From Trifolium pratense (Eukaryota > Streptophyta > Magnoliopsida > Fabales > Fabaceae), in NCBI RefSeq assembly GCF_020283565.1, contig NC_060064.1:13226337-13290336 (forward strand): a stretch of 64,000 bases of DNA. Reading direction: 5' to 3'. Made by a program: the position numbers and the translations under genes. Below, piece after piece: positions 45,112 through 57,019 of the stretch (position 1 is its first letter; each line of letters opens with the position of its first letter). The notes beneath the pieces were generated by a model that saw nothing but the letters and a program-made list of their open reading frames with translations, did no database searches and was not told where the DNA came from.

Positions 45112-46026
45112 ATGGATCAAACTATGGATCAAGATCCTGCGGATAACGCAACAGGTGCCGTTTCCCAGGGTGTCACCTCTGAGGTTGTTAAAGAAGGTGA
45201 CTCACAGGCGACGACTGAAGAAAGCGTCCCGCCACCTGCTGCTGCTGTAAACAGAACTTCGGCATGGGACGGCTCGTTTGACCCTCTTGTTTTTGTCGAG
45301 CGTAACATCCTCATGGATGGCGACTCCACCAGGTAATAATAGCCTGTTTTCTTCTGCTTTAACATCTCTTGTTTATGTTTTCTTGTTTCACTTTCACTTA
45401 CTTTGTTTGTTTACTAGGTTTGATGCTATGGCGACCTCTGAGTTGTAAAAGTTGGCTCTTAATCATGGCGTGAAGAGTTTGGTACTTGGCTACCAGCTTT
45501 CAGCCGGCCAGTCCAAAGAGAATGCAGACGCTAAGGCTGAGTTGGAGCGTGTTGGCCAGGCAGCCAAGGAGGCGGAATCTCGCTTTTCTTCAGAGAAAGA
45601 AAAGTTTTCTGGTGATTTGAATGCTGCTAAGAAGGAATAAGAGGCGAGTGTTGCTAAACTGAAAGAGGATTATGCCAATGAGGTAAAGACTCTTGCGGAA
45701 AAACATCTTGAGGAGGTACAACGTTTGGAGAAGGACAAAAAGTTGCTGACTTTAACGCGTTCATCGTGGCGTGTTTCAAGACCGGAGACGATTTGTGGGT
45801 GTTCCAAGAGCAAAATGAAGAACTGGAGGAGACTGTTGACGCCTTGAAGCAGACCATGGCAGACAAGTATGTTGAAGGGTTTCGATCCTCTCTTGCCCAG
45901 GTGCAAGCTCTTTTCCCGGACCTTGATCCAGAAGTTTTGGCTCAAGTGGACCCTATGAAGAAGGTTGAAGATGGGAAGCTTGTTCCTCGCCTACCTCCCA
46001 AGAGCACTGAGAATCGTGGATCCTAA
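45112..46026 (+). pseudogene. coiled-coil ORF of a Tat-like Ty3/gypsy element (antisense ORF?)
   Basis: Exon 1 (to 45332) reads MDQTMDQDPADNATGAVSQG to MDGDSTR. An 85-bp GT-AG intron (45333-45417) is still present and the frame resumes with FDAMATSEL. An in-frame TAA at 45446-45448, a second TAA at 45638-45640 and a frameshift near 45740 break it. The region after the stops is a long coiled coil (AKAELERVGQAAKEAESRF and KEDYANEVKTLAEKHLEEVQ) followed by LFPDLDPEVLAQVDPMKKV. Such proteins accompany legume Ty3/gypsy elements. The opposite orientation to the integrase at 46653-46886 suggests an antisense ORF downstream of pol, as in Grande/Tat elements; that is inference. Confidence 0.65.
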
Positions 46027-46199
46027 TTCGTTTAGTTACCCTGTTTTATTTTGTAATGGGATGTATTCCCCTTTTTTGAAACTCTATCTTTCCCTGGCAG
46101 CGTTTTAATGTACTGTTATTTTGAAATTTGTGACGAGACTCTCCTGAGTCGCCAATGAATCGGTAATCAAATTTGTGACGAGATTTTTCCTGAGTCGCC

Positions 46200-46374
46200 A
46201 ACGAAGATGGTGCTGTGGCGCCTCTTTTAGTTGCTAATGAAGATAATATCGTGGCGCTTCTTTTAGTCGCCATTGAAGATAATGTTGTGGCGCATCTTTC
46301 AGTCGCCAACGAAGATAATATTGTGGCGCCTCCTTTAGTCACCAATGAAGATATCGTGGCGCCTCTTTTAGTGC
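46200..46374 (+). repeat. 36-bp tandem array (five units)
   Basis: GTGGCGCCTCTTTTAGT plus an AATGAAGATAATATC-like half recurs at 46215, 46251, 46287, 46323 and 46356. A period of 36 (33 in the last unit) keeps a reading frame open on both strands. Confidence 0.9.
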
Positions 46375-46377
46375 TAA

Positions 46378-46652
46378 TGGGAATGACCTCTAGGGCTCCC
46401 TTTAAATTTATGGTCATAGCTCGTTTACCGAGTTGCCAATTGGAATGACCTCTAGGGCTCCCTTTCAATATATGGTCAGAGCTCGTTCACCGAATTGCCA
46501 ATAGCAATGACCTCTAGGGCTCCCTTTCAATATATGGTCAGAGCTCGTCTACCGAGTTGCCAATGGGAATAACCTCTGGGGCTCCCTTTCAATATATGGT
46601 CCCAGCTCGTTCACCGAGTTGCCGATGGGAATGATCTATGGGGCTCCCTTTC
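46378..46652 (+). repeat. about 62-bp tandem array (about 4.5 units)
   Basis: Units AATGACCTCTAGGGCTCCC, TTTCAATATATGGTC, AGCTCGTTCACCGAGTTGCC start near 46382, 46444, 46506, 46568 and 46630. The last runs into the integrase fragment at the shared word CCCTTTCAATA. Confidence 0.9.
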
Positions 46653-46886
46653 AATAAACTGGGTACCATTATCTGATACAATATATTTGGGTAAACCGAA
46701 TCTGCAGATAAGGTTCTTCCAATAATTTTTTTTGACCCTGTCAGATGAAATAGTGGCCACTGGCTCGGCTTCTATCCATTTGGTGAAGTAATCCACGACG
46801 ACTGGTAAAAACTTGGCCTGTCCCTTAGACACGGGGAAGAGTCCTAGAATATCCACTCCCCACATGTAAAAAGGCCAGGGCGACAT
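46653..46886 (-). pseudogene. Ty3/gypsy integrase core fragment
   Basis: The minus strand reads MSPWPFYMWGVDILGLFPVS, then VVVDYFTKWIEAEP, CRFGLPKYIVSDNGTQFI. This is the rve domain with two of the three catalytic acids (the Asp in VVDYFTKW and in SDNG). It is cut directly after the second, joining the tandem array. Confidence 0.88.
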
Positions 46887-46920
46887 AACTGTTTTTAACG
46901 GCTCGCTAGGGGCGACATAA

Positions 46921-46938
46921 TATGTTCCAGCAGCATAA
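46921..46938 (+). pseudogene. last codons of a paralogue of the 48-codon gene
   Basis: TAT GTT CCA GCA GCA TAA equals the YAPAA-stop end at 40870-40887 with one residue changed. Everything upstream has been replaced by the retroelement. Confidence 0.65.
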
Positions 46939-47616
46939 ACTAGTTAATGACTCTCTTCTTGTTTTTGGTTGTAACAATATTAGTGCTAATTGAAAAAATA
47001 TTAGGATATCATCTATATTCTACCTATTAGTTATCAGATGATCCTTTTATGGATGATGTAGTCTTACATAAATGTTGAGCAGCTTTGTGTTATGCAGAAT
47101 GAAAGACAAATATGTGTGTATATATAGGGGATGTTTCAAGTGAGAGGAATTCTCATAATGAGAGATGAGAGGATTAAATGCTATCCATATGATTAAATTG
47201 AACGGTTCTGATGGTTTTACGATTAAAAACTTCACATGACTTCAATTTTTCTTTATAATTTCTATTCACACTAAAGAACTGTAACTCAACTTTACGGAGA
47301 TAAGTTGTCGCCGGTGATAGTTTTAGCGGTGTCAGTCTAGATGTAGATAGTGGATACAGCGAAGGTCGTCATTCCTCAAAGATATTGTATTCTAGTTGGT
47401 TAAATATCATTTCTTCATTTATGGACAAATTTTCGGAAAAAATGCAGAAAAATGAGATAATAAGGTCGAAGTAAAGGAAGAAACAAGGATAACACAAGAT
47501 AGCAAATCTAAAAAAAGAAAATTGTAGCAACAAAACAAGTTAAAGAAAAGAAAATTGCAATTTTGCTATCTCAATAAAACAAAATAAAGAGGGAAACAAC
47601 AAAAATAATTCATACT

Positions 47617-48569
47617 TTGGAGGATAGGTCGGAATGTATTACCAACGTGTATGAGACTTAACAGCCGTGGAGTGCAATGTTCGGTAAACTTTTTGATGTG
47701 CAATGACGGGAATGAGGACAGTAATAATGTGCTGTTCCTGTGTCCGATGAGCACCTACTGCTGGCAGCAAGTAGGCCTGTGGAAGCATATGAGTGCATGT
47801 CTGAATGTTAATAACAACATCACAGAAAACCTGTTCTCAATTCTGCAAAGGCTTGACAAAAACCTGTTCTCATATGAGCTTTTTAGTGTCATGGTGTGGA
47901 GCATATGGAAATGTAGAAATGATCAAGTGTGGAACAATATATCTGACTCAATCCAAACTGTCTGTGAAAGAGCAAATCATTTCATTACAAGCTGGCGCAA
48001 TGCTTAACAAGTTTATGCGTCAGTTGATGTGCCGCAGCAGATATCTCAGCAAACGGTATGAATCAAACCAAGTACTGGAAGATTCAAATGTAATGTTGAT
48101 GCTACTTTTTCTTATCTTCACAATAAGGTAGGGATTGGTATGTGCATCCGGGATGACCAAGGACGTTTTGTGAAGGGTAGAACTGAATGGATAGAGCCTA
48201 TCCTTGATGTGGAAATTGGAGAAGCCGTGGGTTTGTTGAGTTCACTCAAACGGATTGATGAGCTGCAATTTTATGACACAGATGTGGAAATAGACTGCAA
48301 AAGGGTAGTAGATGGCCTTTATAGCAAAAGAATTCTCAACTCCAATTTTGGTGCCATATTAAGTGACTAGAGTTTTGCTATCCACAAATCTTGTGAACTC
48401 TAATGCTAAGTTCATTATGAGACAATCAAATGAAGTTGCACATAGCCTTGCTCGGGTGGCTACATCTTTGGCTAGTTTCCAAAATTTTATCGATATCCCA
48501 ACATGTATTTAAGATATTATTATGAATGAAATGAGATAAGGCTTTTACCATTAACAAAAAAAAAGTAAA
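47617..48569 (+). mobile_element. 5'-truncated LINE (953 bp) with target duplication
   Basis: It carries the zf-RVT tail (LFLCPMSTYCWQQVGLWKHM then VMVWSIWKCRNDQVWNN) and an RNase H domain in pieces (FKCNVDATF, GIGMCIRDDQGRFVKG, then AHSLARVATSLASFQNFID) with frameshifts and stops. It ends in an A-rich tail. AAAATAATTCATACTT is repeated at 47601-47616 and 48570-48585. Confidence 0.92.
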
Positions 48570-50689
48570 AAAATAATTCATACTTATATATACAGTGAAG
48601 GGAATCAAGTTTTTCACTTGTTATTCTTTGATAATTGGAAATGTGAACCAAAAAGAAAGTGATTCATGTAAAATAAAAAAATACTAGATTTCTTTGATAT
48701 TCTCTGTTGTACCAAGCAGTAGAGGAGAATATGCTTCAGCAGAACAGTTCACATAATAAGCTTGTGCACTAGCAATAGCAGCGCACACCATAAGGCTTCG
48801 CAATACTGCAGATTGCCTAAGCATAATAGTTATTTCATCAGCAAAGTAATTGCAGTAAACGCGACGAATTGAGCTTTCACACATTATGATCAAGATTCAA
48901 GTACACTTAGTAGCAATACAAACCACACACCAGCTACATCAAAGCAATTGTTTGCGCAGTGGAATTAATTAGACCAGAACAAAACAAAGTATAGAAGAAT
49001 AGAGCCAAAATAGTAGCTAAGCCCATCATTATTACGACGACAGGCTATAAAATTTAAGAGGAATTACCCCTGTCGTTATACCTTAGATCAAACTAAATTT
49101 TGCATTTTGTAACTTTCATAATTACGGTGCAAGGATGCAATGTAAAAATAATAGTAATAATAATTCATTATAATCTTAAGCAGTTGTGTAGAACAGAAAA
49201 ATCAGCCACTAAAACACGACTTAAAGTGAAGGGGAATAGAAAGAACTACTTTTTCCATTACGCAGGCCCCTTCATTCAATGACTCAAACATACCCTCCAT
49301 CCCTTAAATGCATTATGAACAAAGAATTCACGTTGCAATAGTATCTAATTCTAGGTTCAACATTGGCTCAAAGATACCATTTCAAAGGGGTATCTTTGAA
49401 TATTAATTATGTGTGAATTCACATAATGAATATCAAATTGGACTTAAGTGGTCATCAGAACTTGTCATTTAACCATCACAGTTACATAATTTGATAAAGT
49501 ATTATTCACACATTACAATGGTGTCAAGACATCGTTTAACCGTTTCGGAATTTATATAGCCAATAACAATTGGGCTTAACGGTCACCGGCGTTGCATTTA
49601 ACCAACCATGCATCCCAATTTGCATTTGCATTATGAAGAAAGGATTCACATTGAAATAGCATCTAGTATCACTGTGTACTGTCACTCCATAGAACCATAT
49701 CGATAAACATAGAGGAAACATAGTGATAAACATTAGGACTCTGATCTATATCCATACCTCTTCTTGATTAAAAAATGAATGTGGAAAAATTAGCTTTCTT
49801 AAAGTTGCAAATTGAATACCAATGAAATGAAGTGATAAATTTGTGAGGTGTGGTGATTTGAAATATGAAAAAATGAAGAATTTTTTTGAGTGAGGGTGTG
49901 AGTAGTTGAAAGTTTTAAGGTGAAAGAATGTGAGAATGTTCACAGAAAGTAGAGTAATTTTGTCAAATTCGCTTAGCCAAGAAAATCGCGCTTAGCGAAT
50001 TCATGAAAACTATAAAAAAAATGCAGAATTTTCACATCAGATAAAATGGTCCAGTTTTGGCTCATTTTCAAAACATGCTTAAGTGTACTAAAGTTGTAAA
50101 TTGCAGAATTTAAATAGTATAGATAGAAAATTGGGTTGCCTCCCAACAAGCGCTTCATATATACATGGATACATGACATGTTCTTACACACAGGTTTCAT
50201 GCCAATTATCAAGTGGCATTGTTTGTTCTGCATTTCTCATGCCAATAGCTATTTCCGATAATGAAAAGATAAAATCATATGATGTAATCACTCATGTACA
50301 CATAAGGTAGAAATCATATGCTTCAAATTTCCTTTAGCATCAATTTTTTTGCTGGCTACTTAGTTTTAAGCTGTCCTTGAAATTCTAGTAGTGGTTAAGA
50401 GCTTCATCAATTGTCTGATCAACCTATATGGTTAGTTTTATGCAGCTCTATCTAGAAACCATAAACACAAATGATGAAGCTGTTACAGATTAATAGAATT
50501 TCATCAACAATCTTTTAACTTGTAGTAACTAAAGAAAGCTTGAAACCTCCATTAGATAAATCAACCATATCACCTATTCTACAACCACTCGCGGCCGAAC
50601 TCTAGACTATTAGGGCTCTTTCTCCTAGGAACCAGATGGTTATAAAAAAAAACTTAGAGCATATTGAGGCGACTAAATAGAATTTTTTA

Positions 50690-50992
50690 AAGCATGTTTA
50701 GGGGCCTTAGAAGTTAGAACATATTGAGGGGTGTAAAGAGAATTTTTCTTAATTTGAATAGAGAGTGTATCTCATGACATCCGATGTATACCTTTATTAT
50801 GAGCTCCTGATTGACCCCACCAAAATGAATTCATAATTTTTTCAATTTCATCACAAAGAGATGAGGGAATAGTAAAAATACTCATGAAGTATGTTGGTAT
50901 AAGTTGGAGCCGGAGGACCAATTTAATAAGAATTCCGCGCCCCGCCTTCGACAAACTTTTACTACTCCAAGAGTTAATCTTCTTCCACACTA
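50690..50992 (-). pseudogene. LINE reverse-transcriptase fragment, chimeric repeat copy 1
   Basis: The minus strand reads KKINSWSSKSLSKAGRGILI, then TYFMSIFTIPSSLCDEIEKI and NSFWWGQSGAHNKG, the region after the RT catalytic core. It is followed by non-LINE text (GACATCCGATGTATACC on plus). The same composite lies at 59530-59835. Confidence 0.82.
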
Positions 50993-51180
50993 TGTCCTTT
51001 TTATAAGAACTAACCTTGAGAATGTGTCTGTGTAATTAACGCATAACATTGAAATATGTTGCATTTCATACAATTTAATAAGGGTAAGAATAAATTTAAA
51101 GAGTGTTTCTTATAAAAAGGACAATTTTTTTTTCTTCCGAAGTGTTCCATATATATAGGACCGGAGGGAGTATATTTTAA
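50993..51180. mobile_element. Stowaway-like MITE remnant
   Basis: TGTCCTTTTTATAAGAA (50993-51009) and TTCTTATAAAAAGGACA (about 51106-51122) are inverted. A typical terminus, GGACCGGAGGGAGTA, lies near 51161-51175. Confidence 0.6.
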
Positions 51181-51372
51181 GAGTATTTTAGGAATAGTGT
51201 TTGTGGAGGGAGATGTATAAGTCAGGGAGTATGAGGTGAAATTTGCAAATTGTTCTTGCCACTTGGCCGATTTCATCGACCACAAAAAACCTCACTATGG
51301 CTCTGGCGAACCGTCATCACTAGAGAGCTGTAATGAGAGACTCACTGCAGAAGTCGAGTTAGACGACTGTGT
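51176..51372. repeat. 207-bp dispersed direct repeat, copy 2
   Basis: Matches 39467-39673; slightly shorter because of small deletions. Confidence 0.88.
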
Positions 51373-53090
51373 ACTAAAGTGCAGTTTTGGCTCATTTTCA
51401 AAACATGCTTAAGTTGTGGTCTTGTTAAAATGGAGATCATATTTAAATTGTCTCACCAACTGAGACACTAAGCAAAATCATCAACAATCTTTTAACTTGT
51501 AGTAACTAAAGAAAGCTTGAAACCTCCATTAGATAAATCAACCATATCTACTATTCTACAACCACTAGCTCTGCAGCACATATTTTTACTATTTCATAGT
51601 GGCCACTTTATGTGACATAGAAAAGTGTGCAATAAATATACACCATGATGAATAGAATATCAAAAAATTACTGAAAAGATTCAAAATATTCCTCAAACTA
51701 GTACCTGCCACTGATTGAAAGTGCTGCACTTGTATAAGTATAGTAGTGTCCAGCATGAACTCCACTGCTATTAACAAAAACACAGCAAATAGAATTGTAG
51801 TTTGTGCTTCCTGATAGAATTAAGTTTCCATCCGACATTCCGATCAAGATTCAAGTACTCGTTAGCAATAAGACAAACCATAACAATAAAAACATCAATT
51901 CTGGTAGGCAAAAACACTAATTCAATAGTATAAATCCCTTATAAGAATATCAAACTCATACTACAAGAAAAATATTCCACAGGTTTTCTTTAAATTACTC
52001 GCATTCTGATGCAATGAAGTACCAAATATATATTGAAGGAAAATAACATCAACCATGAAAAGACCAACATTGATATTGATCATAGTCTGAAGTGTGACCA
52101 TTTCATAAAAAAATAAAATAAATAACATCATTGTTGAGTCACCTAACATTACAAATAATACCATCAATTTCACTTTAAGGTATTGGCTGCACATTATCAT
52201 CAAGAACACAGTAGTAAGGTATTCTCTCTTGAAGGGATGAAATTCATTAATTTTCAGGCAATTTTTGGACCTTCCATATTCAATTGGTATGCAACATGAG
52301 AAAATTTACGGGAAAAAAAATGGCCAATGAGCCCTAAGACTGCAACAAGATTGATACTAATTTACGAGAAAAACAGCCAATGAGCCATAGATTCACCGAA
52401 AACGGGGGTGGAAACTATGTACCTAGAGACTTTGGTACAAATTGTGCCATAGCAACATAGTTTATGGCTGAATAGATTCGCAGCAGCCAAAATAAACTAC
52501 ATTTAGCACCAAATCTGTCAAATACATCACATCACATAGGTGTTAAATTTAACATGTTCAAAGTTCTTGAGGGTATGATACCACATTCAAATTGTCAATA
52601 TATGCATTGTTCTAAAACATAAAAGCCATAGTAAAGCCTGACAATGTGCCATATCAGTACATATAAGTCACACAGAGTTAGCAAATGAGAACACATCACA
52701 ATTTTTATAAATTTAAATTAAGTACCTCAATTTATATTTGGAAGCATAGGAATATATGAAAGATCCACTATTTCAGTTTTCCCTGCTTATAGCTAATGCT
52801 TTTTTGCCAACAAATCACAATGCAGGAATGAAATGGTAGAAGCTGTATATGGTATACTTGATTACAACCGAACCATTTCTACTTTTCGTTTTCCATTTCA
52901 GGTACCGTGTAATGAATTCAGATCTTTGAGCCTTCACTTTCCATCTTTGAGCCTTCAAGTACACATAACTAGTTCTGAACTTACGGTGGTTCGTGACTCT
53001 TCGCTGAACAAGTGATCATAAGATCAGATGTTTGTGAACTAGTTCTTTAGAAAACTTGGGTAATTTTAACATTTTCCATGGTCATATCAG

Positions 53091-53292
53091 GAAATTGGAA
53101 ATGGTGCACCTGTTGGTGCAGTTGTAACAACTCTTGAGATTACAAAGATTCTGAAATATACCTACTATTTTAGCACATTTGCGGGATTAGCTGTTCTGAA
53201 TGTAATTGAGAAGGATAAATTTCAGCAAAATGCATATGCTATTGGATCATATTTAAAGGAGCATCTAAATTCGCTAATGGAAAAGAACGAGA
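53091..53292 (+). pseudogene. orphan exon of AGT2-type alanine:glyoxylate aminotransferase
   Basis: Translates EIGNGAPVGAVVTTLEITKI then YYFSTFAGLAVLNVIEKDKF and QQNAYAIGSYLKEHLNSLME. This matches the class III aminotransferase AGT2 just after the PLP-lysine (the usual wording is GIGNG.PLGAVVTT and TFGGNP.CTAAGLAVL). About eight residues (GGNP..TA) are missing in frame between TF and AGLAV. The exon has a good acceptor (ATATCAG) and donor (GTAAGC), but no neighbouring exons are found within several kilobases on either side. It is read as a relic or captured exon. AGT2 enzymes are mitochondrial; this piece cannot be active. Confidence 0.8.
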
Positions 53293-56200
53293 GTAAGCTT
53301 CTTATTCTTTTTCATACATCTCGAATCTTCCAAGTCAATTTGCTAAACATATGGTTTAGTTATAGTTCCAAAATAAAACCAAAATTTATGTGACACAAAC
53401 ATCATAATTATAGAAGCAAACAATTCAGCCAAGCAGCACCGAGGAATGTACTGTCAATCCATAGAACCAGATTGGTAAACCAAGGGGACACATAAATACT
53501 GTACTTGAGGATCATGAGGCTACACTTTACCATCCCATTTATACTCTGTGAATAAATAATTCACATTGCAATTTCATCTAGGTCCAGGGTCATTGATGAC
53601 TCAACCATACCATCTGTCATCAAGGCTAGTTTTAACCATTCTTGTTATATGTTATGAAAAAAGAATTTTCCTCAAACTCAAACCCATATATTGACAGTAA
53701 AACATGAGTTCTACTTTGTTCCAAGCTATTAATGGAATAGCTGACTCAAGCTTATGGAATACTTGTAACTAACACCCTAATTGTCGCGACCAACTGACTG
53801 ACACATGTTGTCAGCTTTGACATGTAACCCTGCTAAGGATAAGTTTATATATAGACTTGCCACAATTGTAATCAAACAGAAAAAATCAATATAACAAAAT
53901 ATTCATTCGAAGATTCGTAGAGAATCATGAGCAATTTACAAAATTTCAACACAAACTGTCACTAGGCTGGTGAACTCAATTGGCATAAACTTGTAAAATA
54001 GCACCGAAGTCATCGGTAGTACCTCAGAAATTGATCTCCAAACAATAACCTCAAAGCAGTGAATAACTCTTTTCCTTTCTGCAGTGACAGTTCTTTGTGA
54101 CTAGAACAATAGAAAACAGAATGTTGGCACACTTCTTATCGGTGTCTACTTTCAGAATTAATGGTAGAAGTTGCTCGACGAGTTGTTTAATGAGAATCTA
54201 TGTTGTGAAAGGATTTTGTAGTGCTGAAATAAGAAACTAAATCATTTTATTCAGTGCAAAAAAATACAAGCATTTTTGCACAACTAAATTCATCCACAAA
54301 TAGTTGGAGTTGTACATACCAAAATTGAATCCACTTTTGTATATAGATGAAATGATTCCATGGCTTGTCCCGAAAATGATTACTATGTTTACCTTATAGA
54401 GAATCTTAACTCTTTGCTTTCACAATTTGAACAAAAGGAAAGGGACATAGAACTACTTTTACCTTAGCAGTACACTAGTAAATTGATTTTATGTACTTCT
54501 CCTACTTCCCCTTTTCGACACAAAATCATATAATATTTAAAATTCAAACAAAGAGCAGAAATAAAAGACACCAAATAAGCTAACGTCATTACGCAAACAA
54601 CACTACAATTGCGAATGAATACATAAGTGATTTTGTGCATATTCAATGACTCAAACATACCATCCATCTCAATAATGCATTATGAACAAATAATTCACAT
54701 AGCAATAGAATCTAGTTCCGTCGTCATCAATAACTCAAAGATAGAATTTCAAAATTCGCTTAATGTGACTTAAGGGTAATCGAGGTGACAATTAACCATC
54801 TTGGTCTGAATTTACACCATGAATACCAAATTGTGGTGTGGTAAGAATTGTGTTTCTACAAAAAGTTTTCAAAAGCTGGCACACTTTGCATTTGCAACAT
54901 TGTATTTAGGGTCATCAAAGAACAAAAACAATATCTTCCATAAATATAAATTTATTTTGAAATTGCACTTAACTCTTGCAACCAGCTTTTGCAATATGAA
55001 TAAAGGGTTCATATTTCAGTTTCCTTAAGGATTATCAAGACATCTCATTCCTTACAAGAATCAAGGAACACAGTATCCATCTTGGAGTCGGATTTGGGGT
55101 TATTAGGCTCATAATTAACACCCCTCAAATGATGAAAAAGAAAAAAATAATCCCAGAATTGCAAAACTAATGCAGTAAGCATGTTGTATTCGCTGCACAT
55201 TGTCATCAAGAATACAGTAGTACATTATTCTCTCATTCCAGGGAATTTTACTTTTCTCAGCAAAATTTTGGACCTATCCAATTGGTAAGCAAAAACTCAT
55301 AAAAATAAGATAAAAGAGCTAGGCATGATACTCATTATAGTTCAAGAGTGCACTTATATCTGATTTAGGAATTAAAGGTTAAATGCTAAATTCACCTTGA
55401 AAATAGAATGAACAGAAGTTTTTTGTTTCCACCCAATGAAAAACTAAGAACACAGATACAAGATTGGTGCTACTTCAGAATAAAGAGTTGACGAATAGAT
55501 CAGGAAGAGAACTAAAACTCATGGTCAGGCACTTAGGCAACGCTGCACAAGAGTATGTGACAGTGACACCAACATATTGGAAAAGGATGCTTCTTCAAAA
55601 ATGATGAAGCCAAACCAGAAAATGTGACACCAACATTAGACTTCCAGAAGCAAAACCAAAAAATAAGCCAAACAACACCCTGTACTGTCACTCCAAAATA
55701 CCAAATTGATAAACTAATAGGACACATAGTAATTGAAGTATGAGCTTTTTGCATCTCCATAATATTTGCAAGCTCTTTTTTCTTTTTTACTTCATTTATA
55801 GGCAAATTTATCATGTGCCCATCAAATAGGCCAAATCATTAATAAACCATAGTGTTTACCGCCCCTCCCTTTTGATCATATGATAAATAAGGAAAACCTG
55901 GAAGATTGAACTGTGATCAATCACCTCACCAATAGTATGAAACTAAAGACTAAAAATCCAATCCCGCCACAAACCTTAGAAGCAAAGTTGCTTGTGATTT
56001 TTATTTTTCATCATAATTAACTCAAAGCTCAAATTATACCATCTCAATTTTAGATGATGAATCATATTATAAATAAAGAATTCAAATTGCAGATGAAAGA
56101 ATAAGCTGAAACATCTCTCAAGTTTGCATTATGAACTTCATTTCATCAAATGCACGTGTCATATCCCAAGAGTTACATTTTGAATAGATGTTATACTTGA

Positions 56201-57019
56201 GGGTCAATCGAGGCTACACTGTACCATCCTTTTATTACTTTGTGAATACAGAATTCATATTGCAATACGGCAACACCATCTAGGTCTAGAGTCATCAATG
56301 GCTCAAGTTTAGGATTACCAACGCTTATATTTAACCATTCCAGTTATGTGATGTGTTTACGCCAAAAGAGGTAGGTGGTTGTCGATAACTCTAATTTGAG
56401 TATATTTATTCCAATGAAAGAATGATCCTTTTGTAGGAGAGTCAAGAGAGTTAATAAAGACACTCCACAAATTAAAGAGTGATTTAAGGAATTAAAATAG
56501 AACACAATATAAATATAAAATCAAATAGTATCGACTCTAATAATGATTAAATATTTCAACAGTATCAATGCCAAATCTATTTTCAAATTATAGGACTTAG
56601 GCAATGAATGTGCAGCTGCAGTTTAGTAGCCCTAAAAGTATGAATTCATAAATCATTATGCAGCTATCTCAACAAATATTTTGAAGTCTAAATTCTCATC
56701 ATCTTACTGGCTATTTTTGGAATTATATCTATCAAAGGAGATGAAATCACTTACTTGATTTATCATCATAATCCCCACTCAGTAGTTGCAGTGTACTTTC
56801 TTTAGCATCAACTCTTTCTAGATATCAAAATCTTAATATTCCACAGCTTATTCTGAAAAGGATTGTCAATTTGGCTGCATCGCTTTTACTATATCTTCTG
56901 CTCACTTTGTACTTTACCATGATGTACTTGCTTAAGCAGTTGGATAGAGCAGAAGAATTCACATTGCAAAATAGCATCATGTTAACTAGTTCCATGGTCA
57001 TCTTACAATTAATATAGTC
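53293..57019. other. gene-poor region of degenerate repeats
   Basis: AT-rich, with recurring phrases such as ATTCACATTGCAAT and CTGTACTGTCACTCCA (49.67, 53.45 and 55.68 kb). Short ORFs on minus here repeat the same wording (SLSIWYFGVTVQ and SLSIWFYGVTVH), which reflects the repeat and not a protein family. Confidence 0.5.

Larger units (their letters stand above)
46920..48800 (+). repeat. local duplication unit D
   Basis: Counterpart of unit C. It begins with GTTCCAGCAGCATAAACTAG, the end of the small peptide ORF, directly after the gypsy fragment, and is interrupted by the 47617-48569 LINE. Confidence 0.85.
50502..51569. repeat. about 90-bp direct repeats flanking a rearranged segment
   Basis: CATCAACAATCTTTTAACTTG through ATTCTACAACCACT occurs at 50502-50591 and 51479-51569 with few differences. 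CAGTTTTGGCTCATTTTC also occurs at 50052 and 51382. Between them lie the reverse-transcriptase fragment, a Stowaway-like end and the second 207-bp repeat. Confidence 0.8.
48801..53090. other. gene-poor region of degenerate repeats
   Basis: Many imperfect echoes of a few phrases: ATTCACATTGCAATAGCATCTAG, TGTACTGTCACTCCATAGAACC, GGACTTAAGGGTCATCGA. They recur from about 49300 to 57900. No gene recognised. Confidence 0.5.

Noticed and set aside
46046..46468. 140-codon minus-strand ORF with a 12-residue repeat
   Set aside because: The open frame is a by-product of the 36-bp tandem array; both strands are open. Kept only as a repeat.
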